Below are positions 1-7,679 of a DNA stretch of 64,000 nucleotides, in pieces. A model generated the notes under the pieces. The model worked only from the letters and a program-made list of their open reading frames with translations. It did no database searches and was not told the origin of the DNA. Within the stretch, counting starts at the first letter, position 1, and each line of letters starts with the position of its first letter. Location: assembly GCA_050290265.1 (NCBI GenBank), contig JBNKHI010000012.1, positions 11,812-75,811 of the forward strand, given 5' to 3'. Made by a program: the position numbers and the translations under genes. The DNA comes from JBNKFV01 sp050290265. GTDB taxonomy: Bacteria; Pseudomonadota; Gammaproteobacteria; Pseudomonadales; Cellvibrionaceae.

Positions 1-17
1 GCTATGCCTGCCCTGCC

Positions 18-73
18 GGTTCATCAAATTGTCATGTACTGATCATCTAATAGTCATATTGCAGCACTACATT
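18..73 (+). promoter_or_regulatory. Putative double PhoB box and -10 element
   Basis: Four TCAT tetrads lie at 21-24, 32-35, 43-46 and 54-57, exactly 11 bases apart. Read as 7+4 units they are GGTTCAT-CAAA, TTGTCAT-GTAC, TGATCAT-CTAA and TAGTCAT-ATTG. The known PhoB site is built from 11-base direct repeats with a CTGTCAT core and a short AT-rich spacer. The best unit here matches the core at 6 of 7 positions. A -10-like TACATT (68-73) starts 10 bases after the last core, the distance I recall for the E. coli phoA promoter, and there is no separate -35. The site would drive the PAP2 and glycosyltransferase genes. The repeat phase is seen directly; PhoB binding is inferred. Confidence 0.6.
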
Positions 74-93
74 TCAATGCATGGAGAGATGTT

Positions 94-606
94 ATGCGAC
101 TACTTGATAATATTCAGCAATACGACCGATTAACCTTCACTTGGTGCTTGCAGCGCAAACATCGTGACCTGTTTATTAGCCTAAGCCGTTACCTGTCTAG
201 AAGTGCAGATGGCCCGCTGTATCTGGCTATTTGCATAGCGTTGTATTTTTCCGGCTATCAACACACGCTGAAGATGTTCGCGCTAGCCTTCGCTATTGAG
301 CGATCAATCTATTTTGTCGCTAAGCAAATGTTTAAGCGTAATCGTCCACCTGATGCTATCCCGGGTTTTACCAGCGTTATACAACCTTCTGATAAGTTCA
401 GTTTTCCGTCCGGGCACACCTCCGCCTCGTTTTTGATGCTGATATTACTGGCTTCTATCTTCCCGGTACTGTTTTGGATCTTACTACCCTGGTCTATCTG
501 CGTAGGTATATCTCGCGTGATGCTGGGCGTGCATTTCCCTACAGATATTCTTGCCGGCGCATCCCTAGGCTTCAGCACCGGCTGGCTGGCACTTCAATTA
601 ATTTGA
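94..606 (+). CDS. PAP2-family membrane phosphatase
   Basis: A 170-residue integral membrane protein of the type 2 phosphatidic acid phosphatase family. The three-part phosphatase signature is present: K-x6-RP around residues 77-85 (KQMFKRNRPP), PSGHTSAS around 105-112, and SR-x5-H-x3-D (SRVMLGVHFPTD) around 139-150. Several hydrophobic helices surround these motifs, as expected for an enzyme acting on lipid phosphates such as phosphatidate, phosphatidylglycerophosphate or undecaprenyl diphosphate. The exact substrate cannot be read from sequence. The ATG at 94 follows a GGAGAG ribosome site 5 bases upstream. A glycosyltransferase gene starts 52 bases downstream on the same strand, and the upstream DNA looks like a PhoB-dependent promoter, so a role in phosphate-limited lipid metabolism is a reasonable inference. 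Confidence 0.88.
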   Translation: MRLLDNIQQYDRLTFTWCLQRKHRDLFISLSRYLSRSADGPLYLAICIALYFSGYQHTLKMFALAFAIERSIYFVAKQMFKRNRPPDAIPGFTSVIQPSDKFSFPSGHTSASFLMLILLASIFPVLFWILLPWSICVGISRVMLGVHFPTDILAGASLGFSTGWLALQLI

Positions 607-658
607 CCCAGCCCAACCGAATTCAATCTAATTTATCTGCTTTACGAGTACTTCTTTG

Positions 659-1726
659 ATGAAAATTCTTTACGGTGTTCAAGGCACCGGTAACGGCCAT
701 ATCACCCGCGCACGAGCATTAAGCAAAGCGTTCCAAAAAACAGACGCTCACGTCGATTACCTCTTCAGTGGTCGCGAACCCGACAAATACTTCGACATGG
801 AGCCGTTTCCGGGCTGGCAAGCAAAAACAGGGCTGACGTTTCAACATAAAGCGGGAAAAATTGATGTTGTTGAAACCGTAAAACGTAATCGAGTTGGGCG
901 CTTTTTGGCAGAGATACGTGATTTAGATCTATCTGCTTATGATTTAGTAATTACAGACTTTGAGCCAACCTGTGCCTGGGCAGGGAAACGTCAGAAAAAA
1001 ACAGTAATCGGCGTCGGCCATCAGTATGCCTTCAAATATCCAGTGCCAATGCGGGGAGACAATGCTGCCACTCGGGCGTTGATACACCACTTTGCGCCCG
1101 CTGACATCGGACTTGGACTGCATTGGCACCATTTTAACCAGCCAATTCTACCGCCGATTGCGGATATTCCCGAGGGCAATGTTGCTCCTGAGGCCAACAA
1201 AATACTCGTGTATCTGGGGTTTGAATCAACTGAAGCTGTTTTAAACTTGCTGGCACCCTATAAAAACTATGAATTTTACTATTACGGCGAATTCTCTAAG
1301 CCCGAGCAACGCGGTCATATTCATCTGCGTCCCTTGAGCCGGGAGGGCTTTAAAGCTGATCTGGCAAATGCAGAGGGCGTAGTATGCAATGCGGGCTTTG
1401 AGCTCGCCAGTGAGGCTATTGAACTCGGTAAAAAACTGCTTGTTAAGCCGCTTAAGGGCCAAATGGAGCAATTGTCTAACGCTAAGGCGCTGGAAGAATT
1501 AAAGCTTGGCATGACCATGGATACATTAGACAGCAGAACCTTGGAAAAATGGCTGACTGAGTGGTCCGCCAGACGTGTGCATTATCCCGCAGTAGCAGAA
1601 GGCATTGTTGAATGGCTACTCGCTGGCGACTGGACGCTGGAAGCCCGAGATAAATTAATCTCAAATATGTGGGAGGATGTTATCTTCGAAGAAAACGTTC
1701 AACAGTTGGCCGCTAATGGGTATTAG
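659..1726 (+). CDS. MJ1255/VC2487-type GT-B glycosyltransferase
   Basis: A 355-residue soluble glycosyltransferase-like protein. The N-terminus carries a glycine-rich GVQGTGNGHITRARAL segment (about residues 5-20) typical of the GT-B acceptor domain. The C-terminal half has VCNAGFELASEAIELGKKLL and the following KGQMEQLSNA, which resemble the nucleotide-sugar region of MurG and monogalactosyldiacylglycerol synthases. The family is known as MJ1255/VC2487; its acceptor is not established as far as I know. I chose the ATG at 659; a TTG immediately before it is less likely. It follows a PAP2 phosphatase by 52 bases and probably shares its promoter. A lipid acceptor such as diacylglycerol is suggested only by this context. 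The gene ends 31 bases before the convergent tatD. Confidence 0.8.
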   Translation: MKILYGVQGTGNGHITRARALSKAFQKTDAHVDYLFSGREPDKYFDMEPFPGWQAKTGLTFQHKAGKIDVVETVKRNRVGRFLAEIRDLDLSAYDLVITDFEPTCAWAGKRQKKTVIGVGHQYAFKYPVPMRGDNAATRALIHHFAPADIGLGLHWHHFNQPILPPIADIPEGNVAPEANKILVYLGFESTEAVLNLLAPYKNYEFYYYGEFSKPEQRGHIHLRPLSREGFKADLANAEGVVCNAGFELASEAIELGKKLLVKPLKGQMEQLSNAKALEELKLGMTMDTLDSRTLEKWLTEWSARRVHYPAVAEGIVEWLLAGDWTLEARDKLISNMWEDVIFEENVQQLAANGY

Positions 1727-1757
1727 TAGCCACTAATAAAGAGTTATTACCCTAAGC

Positions 1758-2543
1758 TCACACGGCAGTTTTAGCTTTTGAAAACAAACGGAAATAATTA
1801 TTGGCCGTAGCTTCAATTAACCTTTCGTAGCTAACGCCCTTCAGTTCTGCAAGATATTCCGCCACCGCTCTTACATACTGGGGCTCGTTAGGTTTACCTC
1901 GATACGGGATAGGTGCCAAATAAGGCGAATCAGTCTCTACCAACAACCTATCCAAAGGCACCTGTCGGGCAACCTCGCGTAGGGCCTCAGCATTCTTGAA
2001 CGTAACAATACCTGAAATAGAAATACAATAGTTTAAGTCCATAGCCCGCTTGGCCATGTCCCAGTCTTCGGTAAAACAATGTAATACACCAGCGTGCTCT
2101 TGCGATCCATGCTCTCGAATAGCGGTCAACGTATCCTCTTTTGCGCTACGCGTATGAACAACAACCGGCAGACCGGATTGTTTCGCCGCCTGCAAATGTA
2201 CCGCGAAACTTTCTTGCTGTAAGGATTTAGACTCTTCGCTGTAGTAATAATCCAGGCCGGTTTCACCAATCCCAACAATTTTGGGGGCTTTTGCCCATTC
2301 ACAAAGCTGCTCAACACTGGCGGTACCGGCTTCCACATCTAGTGGGTGTACACCGACCGTCGCCATAACATCTGGATATTGCTCAGCGATCGCCTGTACT
2401 TTTGCTCGATTTTCAACGCTAATGCTAATGCACAAAAAATGCCCAACGCCCTGATCTCTCGCGGCCTGTAGAGCATTGGTTAAACTATTATCGTGACGGG
2501 AAAGATTTAAGCGATCTAAGTGGCAGTGAGAATCGATTAGCAT
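1758..2543 (-). CDS. tatD: TatD-family metal-dependent hydrolase (YcfH type)
   Basis: A 261-residue amidohydrolase-fold protein. Metal-binding residues are visible in order: HCHLD at the N-terminus, the glutamate in GIGETGLDYY (about 90-100), histidines in VVVHTRSA and GVLHCFT, and the aspartate in LLVETDSPYLAP (about 200-212). TatD proteins are reported as DNases and D-amino-acyl-tRNA deacylase-like enzymes; the YcfH branch encoded next to holB is not well defined. The first ATG consistent with family starts is at 2543, giving MLIDSHCHLDR. It is the last gene of the fab-tmk-holB-pilZ-tatD run, the same position ycfH has after holB in E. coli. Confidence 0.92.
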   Translation of the reverse strand: MLIDSHCHLDRLNLSRHDNSLTNALQAARDQGVGHFLCISISVENRAKVQAIAEQYPDVMATVGVHPLDVEAGTASVEQLCEWAKAPKIVGIGETGLDYYYSEESKSLQQESFAVHLQAAKQSGLPVVVHTRSAKEDTLTAIREHGSQEHAGVLHCFTEDWDMAKRAMDLNYCISISGIVTFKNAEALREVARQVPLDRLLVETDSPYLAPIPYRGKPNEPQYVRAVAEYLAELKGVSYERLIEATANNYFRLFSKAKTAV

Positions 2544-2652
2544 AAGAAAACGTTTTAACAACTCTGGTAATAGCGGATTGGGTAAAAGAAAATGTTACGG
2601 GCTTTGCCTGAAAACCGGAGCAGATAGCTCCGGCGATAGCCTTTCGTGCCGT

Positions 2653-3006
2653 TTACATGGTGTGCGTGGGTCTTTCCGATTTTAATGATGCGGCCAGATA
2701 ATTTTCTATTTTTTTACAAGGTGTATCATCCTGCTCACTAAACTGGACGCCAATACCTGCTGCTCGGTTACCTTGAGCCCCTTTTGGTGTTACCCAGACA
2801 ACCTTCCCCGCAATAGGAATTTTTTCTGGCTCGTCCATCAAATTAAGCAACATAAACACTTCATCCCCCAACCTGTAACTCTTGTTGGTCGGGATAAACA
2901 GGCCACCATTTTTAATAAACGGCATGTAAGCGGCATACAGCACCGCCATATCCTTAATGGTTAACGAAAGAATGCCATTACGGGCACCACCACCGAGACC
3001 TTTCAT
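2653..3006 (-). CDS. pilZ: PilZ type IV pilus protein
   Basis: A 117-residue protein strongly resembling Pseudomonas PilZ, the founder of the PilZ domain family, which is required for type IV pilus assembly. Recognisable segments are ARNGILSLTIKD, LYAAYMPF, GGLFIPTNKSYRLGDEV and GKVVWVTPKGAQGNRAAGIG. As in pilus-type PilZ proteins, the RxxxR and D/NxSxxG motifs needed for cyclic-di-GMP binding are absent, so it probably does not bind that nucleotide and acts through partners such as PilB and FimX. A GGAGAG site stands just before the ATG. The position between holB and tatD matches the pseudomonad arrangement. No other pilus gene is in the window. Confidence 0.93.
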   Translation of the reverse strand: MKGLGGGARNGILSLTIKDMAVLYAAYMPFIKNGGLFIPTNKSYRLGDEVFMLLNLMDEPEKIPIAGKVVWVTPKGAQGNRAAGIGVQFSEQDDTPCKKIENYLAASLKSERPTHTM

Positions 3007-3235
3007 AACTCTCCTAAACTGGAATCATCATCCTGTTTTAGTACAGGACCCAAAATTAACGGGAAAATGTTTATTCCAGGCCTTAATACCTATCAATAAA
3101 CCCTAAGAAGCACCGCTAACCAGCTGATTTTATATTGAAAATGAAACTAGCTCATTCATCACTGAATGTCCATCCTGATAAAGCATCAATAAGCCGTTGT
3201 TCGCAGATTTGTGATTATCTGACCGTTTTATCACG

Positions 3236-4243
3236 CTACTTTCGGCCAGCAGCTCTATGCAGTGCCTCCCAATCGAGAAACAACTCCTCCAAGAGTAGTT
3301 GCTTATTAGGGTTTGCCCCACTATTGATTTGACGGCGAGCCAGGATAATTTTGTCGATATAACGGTGCAAAAGTTGCGCAGGAACAATAGCGAGGGAATC
3401 AACCAGTTCCTCTGCCCCCAACACGCGAAATTCGCGACCCATAACCTGACGCTTAATACCACCTGTTAACCATTGTTGCAGCCACAATAAACAACGATCT
3501 ACTGACTTTTTTTGCCACACAGTGGCCATCGATACCACAGAGAGCTTACCCAAAATCAAGTCTAACAATTGATCATGAAACTGACGTTTTTCATCCAATC
3601 CATCAGTCTCAAACAACTTCAACGCAGCCAGAGGCGCACCACGTGCGGAATCCAGTAACTCCTCGCATAAATCCTTCCCCACTAAGGGTGTCAACCATGG
3701 CAGAGTTTGCTCAGCAGTGGGTAGTGGTAACTGAAGCAGCTGACAACGGCTTCTTATGGTCGCTAACACTCTGCCAGGATGACTACTGACAAGGACAAGG
3801 AGTGTTTTATCCGCAGGCTCTTCCAAACCTTTGAGCAATGCGTTGGCAGCGTTGATATTGAGAGACTCAGCCATGTCTAGCAATACCACTTTCATTCCAC
3901 CTTGCTGGGCGGTTTGCCCAAGGAAGCTTGTAAGAGCTCTAACCTGGTCAACTTTAATAGCCTTCCCTTCCTCTTCTGGCTCTATTCGGCACAAATCAGG
4001 GTGTGTCAGTGAATGGTTTAAAAGGCAGTTTTTACAAGTTCCGCAGGCCAAGTCACTTTGTGGCTTTTCGCATAACAAAATCTGCGCAAGAGCCTCGGCC
4101 AAATGACGCTTGCCGATTCCAGATGGCCCAGTAAGCAGTAACGCATGAGGCAATCGCCCTTGCTGCCTCCAGTCAAGCAAGGTCTGCCAACTGGCTTGCT
4201 GCCAGGGATAAGGTATCAGTGGTGAGAAGTCAGGATTGGACAT
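3236..4243 (-). CDS. holB: DNA polymerase III delta' subunit
   Basis: A 335-residue clamp-loader subunit. The AAA+ module starts with a P-loop, LLTGPSGIGKRHL (about residues 36-48), followed by a zinc-binding set of four cysteines (CEKPQSDLACGTCKNC, about 57-73) and the SRC arginine-finger motif in TIRSRCQLL (about 160). With gamma/tau and delta it loads the beta sliding clamp on primed DNA. Unlike E. coli, where tmk and holB are adjacent, here an oppositely oriented rluA gene separates them, so holB probably has its own promoter in the 134-base divergent gap upstream. The C-terminal domain is less conserved. 229 bases without a gene separate it from pilZ. Confidence 0.94.
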   Translation of the reverse strand: MSNPDFSPLIPYPWQQASWQTLLDWRQQGRLPHALLLTGPSGIGKRHLAEALAQILLCEKPQSDLACGTCKNCLLNHSLTHPDLCRIEPEEEGKAIKVDQVRALTSFLGQTAQQGGMKVVLLDMAESLNINAANALLKGLEEPADKTLLVLVSSHPGRVLATIRSRCQLLQLPLPTAEQTLPWLTPLVGKDLCEELLDSARGAPLAALKLFETDGLDEKRQFHDQLLDLILGKLSVVSMATVWQKKSVDRCLLWLQQWLTGGIKRQVMGREFRVLGAEELVDSLAIVPAQLLHRYIDKIILARRQINSGANPNKQLLLEELFLDWEALHRAAGRK

Positions 4244-4326
4244 TCAATAACTCATTGAAACACTGTTGTATCTACGAACATGCAGATTCGTAAATGTTAC
4301 GCCGATGCATAACGCTGTTAAGTCAG

Positions 4327-4332
4327 TATAAT
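4327..4332 (+). promoter_or_regulatory. Candidate -10 element for rluA
   Basis: A perfect TATAAT hexamer 46 bases upstream of the rluA start in the rluA/holB divergent gap. The upstream region at 17-18 bases (GATGCA) is a poor -35 match. This is a sequence match only. Confidence 0.35.
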
Positions 4333-4377
4333 GCCGCCGCATCATACCCTAAATTGCTACCTTTTTAACGTCACGCT

Positions 4378-5025
4378 ATGACCGCAGATCCCTCTCTCAA
4401 TATTGTTTACGAAGACGACAGTCTGCTGGTTGTTAATAAACCTGCAGAACTGCTGAGTGTCCCCGGCCGTGGCCCCGATAAGCAAGACTGCGTTATAAAT
4501 CGGCTATTAGTTACACATCAGCAAGCGCGAGTTGTGCATCGACTGGATATGTCGACCTCTGGGCTACTTATCATTCCTCTCAGCCCACTGGTTGAGAGCC
4601 ATATCAGCAAGCAATTTCAGTCGCGCACTGTAGAGAAGCATTACAATGCCGTGCTTTTCGACAAATTAACGTCACGTTCAGGCCGCGTTGATTTGCCTTT
4701 AATCTGCGACTGGCCAAACCGCCCAAGACAAATAGTTGACCACACCAATGGCAAATCAAGCCAGACTGACTATGAAGTACTGAGCTATGACAGACTAAAT
4801 GGTTTTGATATTACCCGTGTCAAGCTAACCCCTATCACCGGACGCTCACATCAGTTACGGGTTCATATGCAGGCTCTAGGCCACCCTATTCTCGGTGACA
4901 ACCTCTATGCTACTGAAAGTGCGCTAAAACTTGCTCCAAGACTGCTATTACATGCGCAGTATATCGCCTTTAATCATCCAGAATCTGGAGAGCGCCTGGA
5001 AATTCATTCACCAGCGCCATTCTAA
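4378..5025 (+). CDS. rluA: RluA pseudouridine synthase (23S rRNA 746 / tRNA 32)
   Basis: A 215-residue pseudouridine synthase without an S4 domain, matching E. coli RluA, which modifies U746 of 23S rRNA and U32 of several tRNAs. The catalytic aspartate is in HRLDMSTSGLLI (about residues 54-65). Other RluA signatures are VVNKPAELLSVPGR, DLPLICDWPNRPRQ and PITGRSHQLRVHM-x-LGHPILGD. It lies on the + strand between tmk and holB, which are both on the - strand. It runs convergent to tmk with a 10-base gap and divergent from holB. The ATG at 4378 has no clear Shine-Dalgarno but fits the family start. Confidence in function is high. Confidence 0.92.
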   Translation: MTADPSLNIVYEDDSLLVVNKPAELLSVPGRGPDKQDCVINRLLVTHQQARVVHRLDMSTSGLLIIPLSPLVESHISKQFQSRTVEKHYNAVLFDKLTSRSGRVDLPLICDWPNRPRQIVDHTNGKSSQTDYEVLSYDRLNGFDITRVKLTPITGRSHQLRVHMQALGHPILGDNLYATESALKLAPRLLLHAQYIAFNHPESGERLEIHSPAPF

Positions 5026-5035
5026 CGAAGCCTAT

Positions 5036-5689
5036 TTATTGATTTTGGATAACGAATCCATCTAAGACGCTAGCCAGCTGACTCTGTACCTCTGGCAGCG
5101 TCTGCCCTGCATCTACAACAGCGTAACGCTCTGGTGCGGCCGCAGCTCTAGAAAGATATGCAGCCCTTACACGCTCAAAAAAAGCGACCTCTTCCAACTC
5201 AAATCGATCTAAATCACCGCGATTGCCAGCTCGCCCTAAACCCACTTCGACATCTACATCCAAAATAATAGTCAGGTCGGGCCGACGCTGGCCCTGAACC
5301 AAGGTTTCTAACTGCTCGATGACTCCCAGGTTCAAGCCCCGCCCACCGCCTTGGTAAGCATAAGTAGCATCGGTAAACCGGTCGCTCAATACCCATTGCC
5401 CAGCAGCCAAAGCTGGCTCAATAACTGTGTAGAAGTGTTGTGCTCTAGCAGCAAATACTAATAACAACTCAGCGAGATCATCGACACTTTCTTCACGCTT
5501 CGCTAACAATAACGCTCGAATTTCTTCGGCTAAAGGTGTGCCGCCGGGCTCCCGAGTCACTAATAACGGAATGCCTCTAGCACTGAGATTATCGCGGATA
5601 AAATTTAAATTGGTGCTTTTACCAACGCCCTCAGTTCCTTCCAGCGTTAAAAATAATCCTCGAGGGGTATTTGAAGCATGTAAAGACAT
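5036..5689 (-). CDS. tmk: Thymidylate kinase
   Basis: A 217-residue dTMP kinase that converts dTMP to dTDP for DNA synthesis. The P-loop is LEGTEGVGKSTN (about residues 16-27), the DR-Y type substrate motif is LSDRFTDATYAYQGGGRG (about 99-116), and TREPGGTPLAEEIR is the conserved dTMP-binding stretch. The gene starts 2 bases after mltG stops, so the two are co-transcribed. The next gene on the - strand (holB) is displaced by rluA. Length and motifs are standard. Confidence 0.95.
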   Translation of the reverse strand: MSLHASNTPRGLFLTLEGTEGVGKSTNLNFIRDNLSARGIPLLVTREPGGTPLAEEIRALLLAKREESVDDLAELLLVFAARAQHFYTVIEPALAAGQWVLSDRFTDATYAYQGGGRGLNLGVIEQLETLVQGQRRPDLTIILDVDVEVGLGRAGNRGDLDRFELEEVAFFERVRAAYLSRAAAAPERYAVVDAGQTLPEVQSQLASVLDGFVIQNQ

Positions 5690-5691
5690 AA

Positions 5692-6741
5692 CTAATGAAC
5701 CACCTGCTTTTCCGCATTAGGTTTTGATTGATAATTATCGACACGCCCTAAAATTTGATAGCGCGCAACAGCTTTTTTATGCTCTTCAAATGTCGAAGAA
5801 AAATGATGGCTACCATCTCCCTTTGCCACAAAATACAAATAATCATTATCTTCCGGCTGCAAGGCAGCACGAATAGCATCTCGCCCCGGCAAAGCAATAG
5901 GTGTGGGCGGCAAACCCTTAATGAGATAGGTGTTGTAGGGATTGGAATCCTTTAGATGGCTGCGTTTGATGTTTCCCTGGTAACGGTCACCTAATCCGTA
6001 AATAACAGTTGGATCTGTTTGTAACCGCATCCCTTTCTGTAAGCGTTTCACAAATACGCCGGCAATGGTCGCTCTTTCGCTGGCAACACCAGTTTCTTTT
6101 TCCACAATCGACGCCATAATAAGCGCTTCGTAAGGCGTGTTATACGGCAAACCAACTATCCGCTGCTCCCATTCTTCCGCCAATACCTCCTGCATTTTTT
6201 TGTAGGCACGCTGCAAAATATCGACGTCTGAATTACCGGCAACATAACGATAGGTATCCGGGAAAAACCACCCTTCTAAATTATTTTCATCAACGCCTAA
6301 CAATTGGATTTGTTCTTGTTCAGACTTACCCACTAACTTAGGTTGTAATTTATTGGCGGTATGCAATACAGACAACATCTCTTTATACGAGAAGCCCTCC
6401 GGAATTGTTACGCTGTATTCAATAACTCTTCCCGTTGTAAGGCGAGGCAACAGCTCCATTGTGGGCAGTGCTTCTGGCAATAAATATTCGCCGGCTTTAA
6501 TTTTTGTTTGCCCCGTTAGGCGCGCATAAACCACGAATAATTTTGGCCACTTTAAGCCTAAATTCTGCTCCAGCTGTCTCGCTACATGACTGAGCGATTC
6601 ACCTTGGTCAACGACTAAAACAAAACCTTCTTCAGGTATAGGTAGCGGCTTCTTTAAATATTCAACTATGCCGCCAGCGACCAGCACGGCCGTCAGCCAG
6701 AGAGCAATAACGCTAAATATTAAAACTTTTTTGATATTCAT
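5692..6741 (-). CDS. mltG: Endolytic murein transglycosylase MltG (YceG)
   Basis: A 349-residue inner-membrane protein with one N-terminal transmembrane helix (about residues 7-26) and a periplasmic YceG domain. MltG cleaves nascent glycan strands and so sets peptidoglycan chain length. The catalytic glutamate lies in MASIVEKETGVASERA (about 210-225). Other family signatures are EGWFFPDTY, LQTDPTVIYG and NPYNTYLIKGLPPTPI. The start codon overlaps the pabC stop by 4 bases (ATGA type) and tmk begins 2 bases after its stop, the same pabC-yceG-tmk order as in E. coli. Confidence 0.94.
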   Translation of the reverse strand: MNIKKVLIFSVIALWLTAVLVAGGIVEYLKKPLPIPEEGFVLVVDQGESLSHVARQLEQNLGLKWPKLFVVYARLTGQTKIKAGEYLLPEALPTMELLPRLTTGRVIEYSVTIPEGFSYKEMLSVLHTANKLQPKLVGKSEQEQIQLLGVDENNLEGWFFPDTYRYVAGNSDVDILQRAYKKMQEVLAEEWEQRIVGLPYNTPYEALIMASIVEKETGVASERATIAGVFVKRLQKGMRLQTDPTVIYGLGDRYQGNIKRSHLKDSNPYNTYLIKGLPPTPIALPGRDAIRAALQPEDNDYLYFVAKGDGSHHFSSTFEEHKKAVARYQILGRVDNYQSKPNAEKQVVH

Positions 6742-7622
6742 AAATCGTTACGGTTTTTTCGTGATGATAAAAAGTCGGACACATAACCAGATAAATACTG
6801 TTGTATCACAGAGGCTATTGGCCAAGATTGCCAGTTATTGCCAGCAAAAGTCCGAACGACACGAACTCCCCTAATACTATTCGTACAAAAAACTTCATCT
6901 GCTTCTTTTACATCCTGTAGTGAAACATTCTCCACAGACAGTGAGCAACGGGAAGCATTAAATATCTGGGGAAAATTCTCAATAATAAATCGTCTCGCAA
7001 CACCGTTAACCCCTGCCGCTGATAGCGCTGGCGTTTTTATTTGCGAATTTTTGACGACAAATAAATTAGCCGCAGTTGTCTCTATGACCCAACCCTGGGC
7101 ATCAAGTAAAACGCCATCATCAACGGGCGCATTGTCCAGTTCAGCTCGGGCAATGATATTTTCTAATCGATTAAGGTGTTTAATGCCGGCCAATAAAGGT
7201 TGGGATGATAATCGCAGTTGGCACAAGCCAAGACAAACCTCGGAGGGCTCTTCCTTGTCGATATCGGGAACCAGTTCATGATACGTAATACAAATAGTCG
7301 GTTTGACGGTACTGGGAGGCGCATACCCCCTCCCTCCTTCGCCCCGCGAGACCACAATTTTGATAACTCCGTGCGTTATTTCTGTAGGCAACTGTTGAAC
7401 AAACCCACCGACATGCGCTGCAACCAGAGAAGATTCAACTGGAATAGCTAAACGAGAACAGCCTTCGAGAAGTCGTTCGTGGTGCCAAGCCCAAAGAGGT
7501 AATTTACGGTCAATTAACGCAATGGTTTCAAATAAGCCATCGCCATAGTTAAACCCTCGATCTGCCGGTGAAAGCCGTTCACTGGCAGATCCGTTAACCA
7601 TAGGAGCAACGATGTTTTTCAT
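6738..7622 (-). CDS. pabC: Aminodeoxychorismate lyase
   Basis: A 294-residue fold-type IV PLP enzyme that releases 4-aminobenzoate and pyruvate from aminodeoxychorismate in folate synthesis. The N-terminal SPADRGFNYGDGLFETI and the PLP lysine in GIKHLNRLENIIAR (about residues 146-159) are typical, and the phosphate-binding ITTAANLF-like segment reads ETTAANLFVV. Branched-chain aminotransferases share the fold, but the position after fabF and before mltG, as in E. coli, supports PabC. The gene overlaps mltG by 4 bases. Confidence 0.92.
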   Translation of the reverse strand: MKNIVAPMVNGSASERLSPADRGFNYGDGLFETIALIDRKLPLWAWHHERLLEGCSRLAIPVESSLVAAHVGGFVQQLPTEITHGVIKIVVSRGEGGRGYAPPSTVKPTICITYHELVPDIDKEEPSEVCLGLCQLRLSSQPLLAGIKHLNRLENIIARAELDNAPVDDGVLLDAQGWVIETTAANLFVVKNSQIKTPALSAAGVNGVARRFIIENFPQIFNASRCSLSVENVSLQDVKEADEVFCTNSIRGVRVVRTFAGNNWQSWPIASVIQQYLSGYVSDFLSSRKNRNDL

Positions 7623-7679
7623 GCGTTTTCCTTCACGAATTAAAAGAGAAAGGCGCTCCCACTCTTAAATCAATCGCGA

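Noticed and set aside
3130..3462. 110-codon - strand frame overlapping the 3' end of holB
   Set aside because: It overlaps holB in another frame and its product has no coherent domain; the gap between holB and pilZ appears non-coding.
6838..7281. 147-codon + strand frame over pabC
   Set aside because: Antisense shadow of a recognised gene; composition follows the complement of PabC codons.
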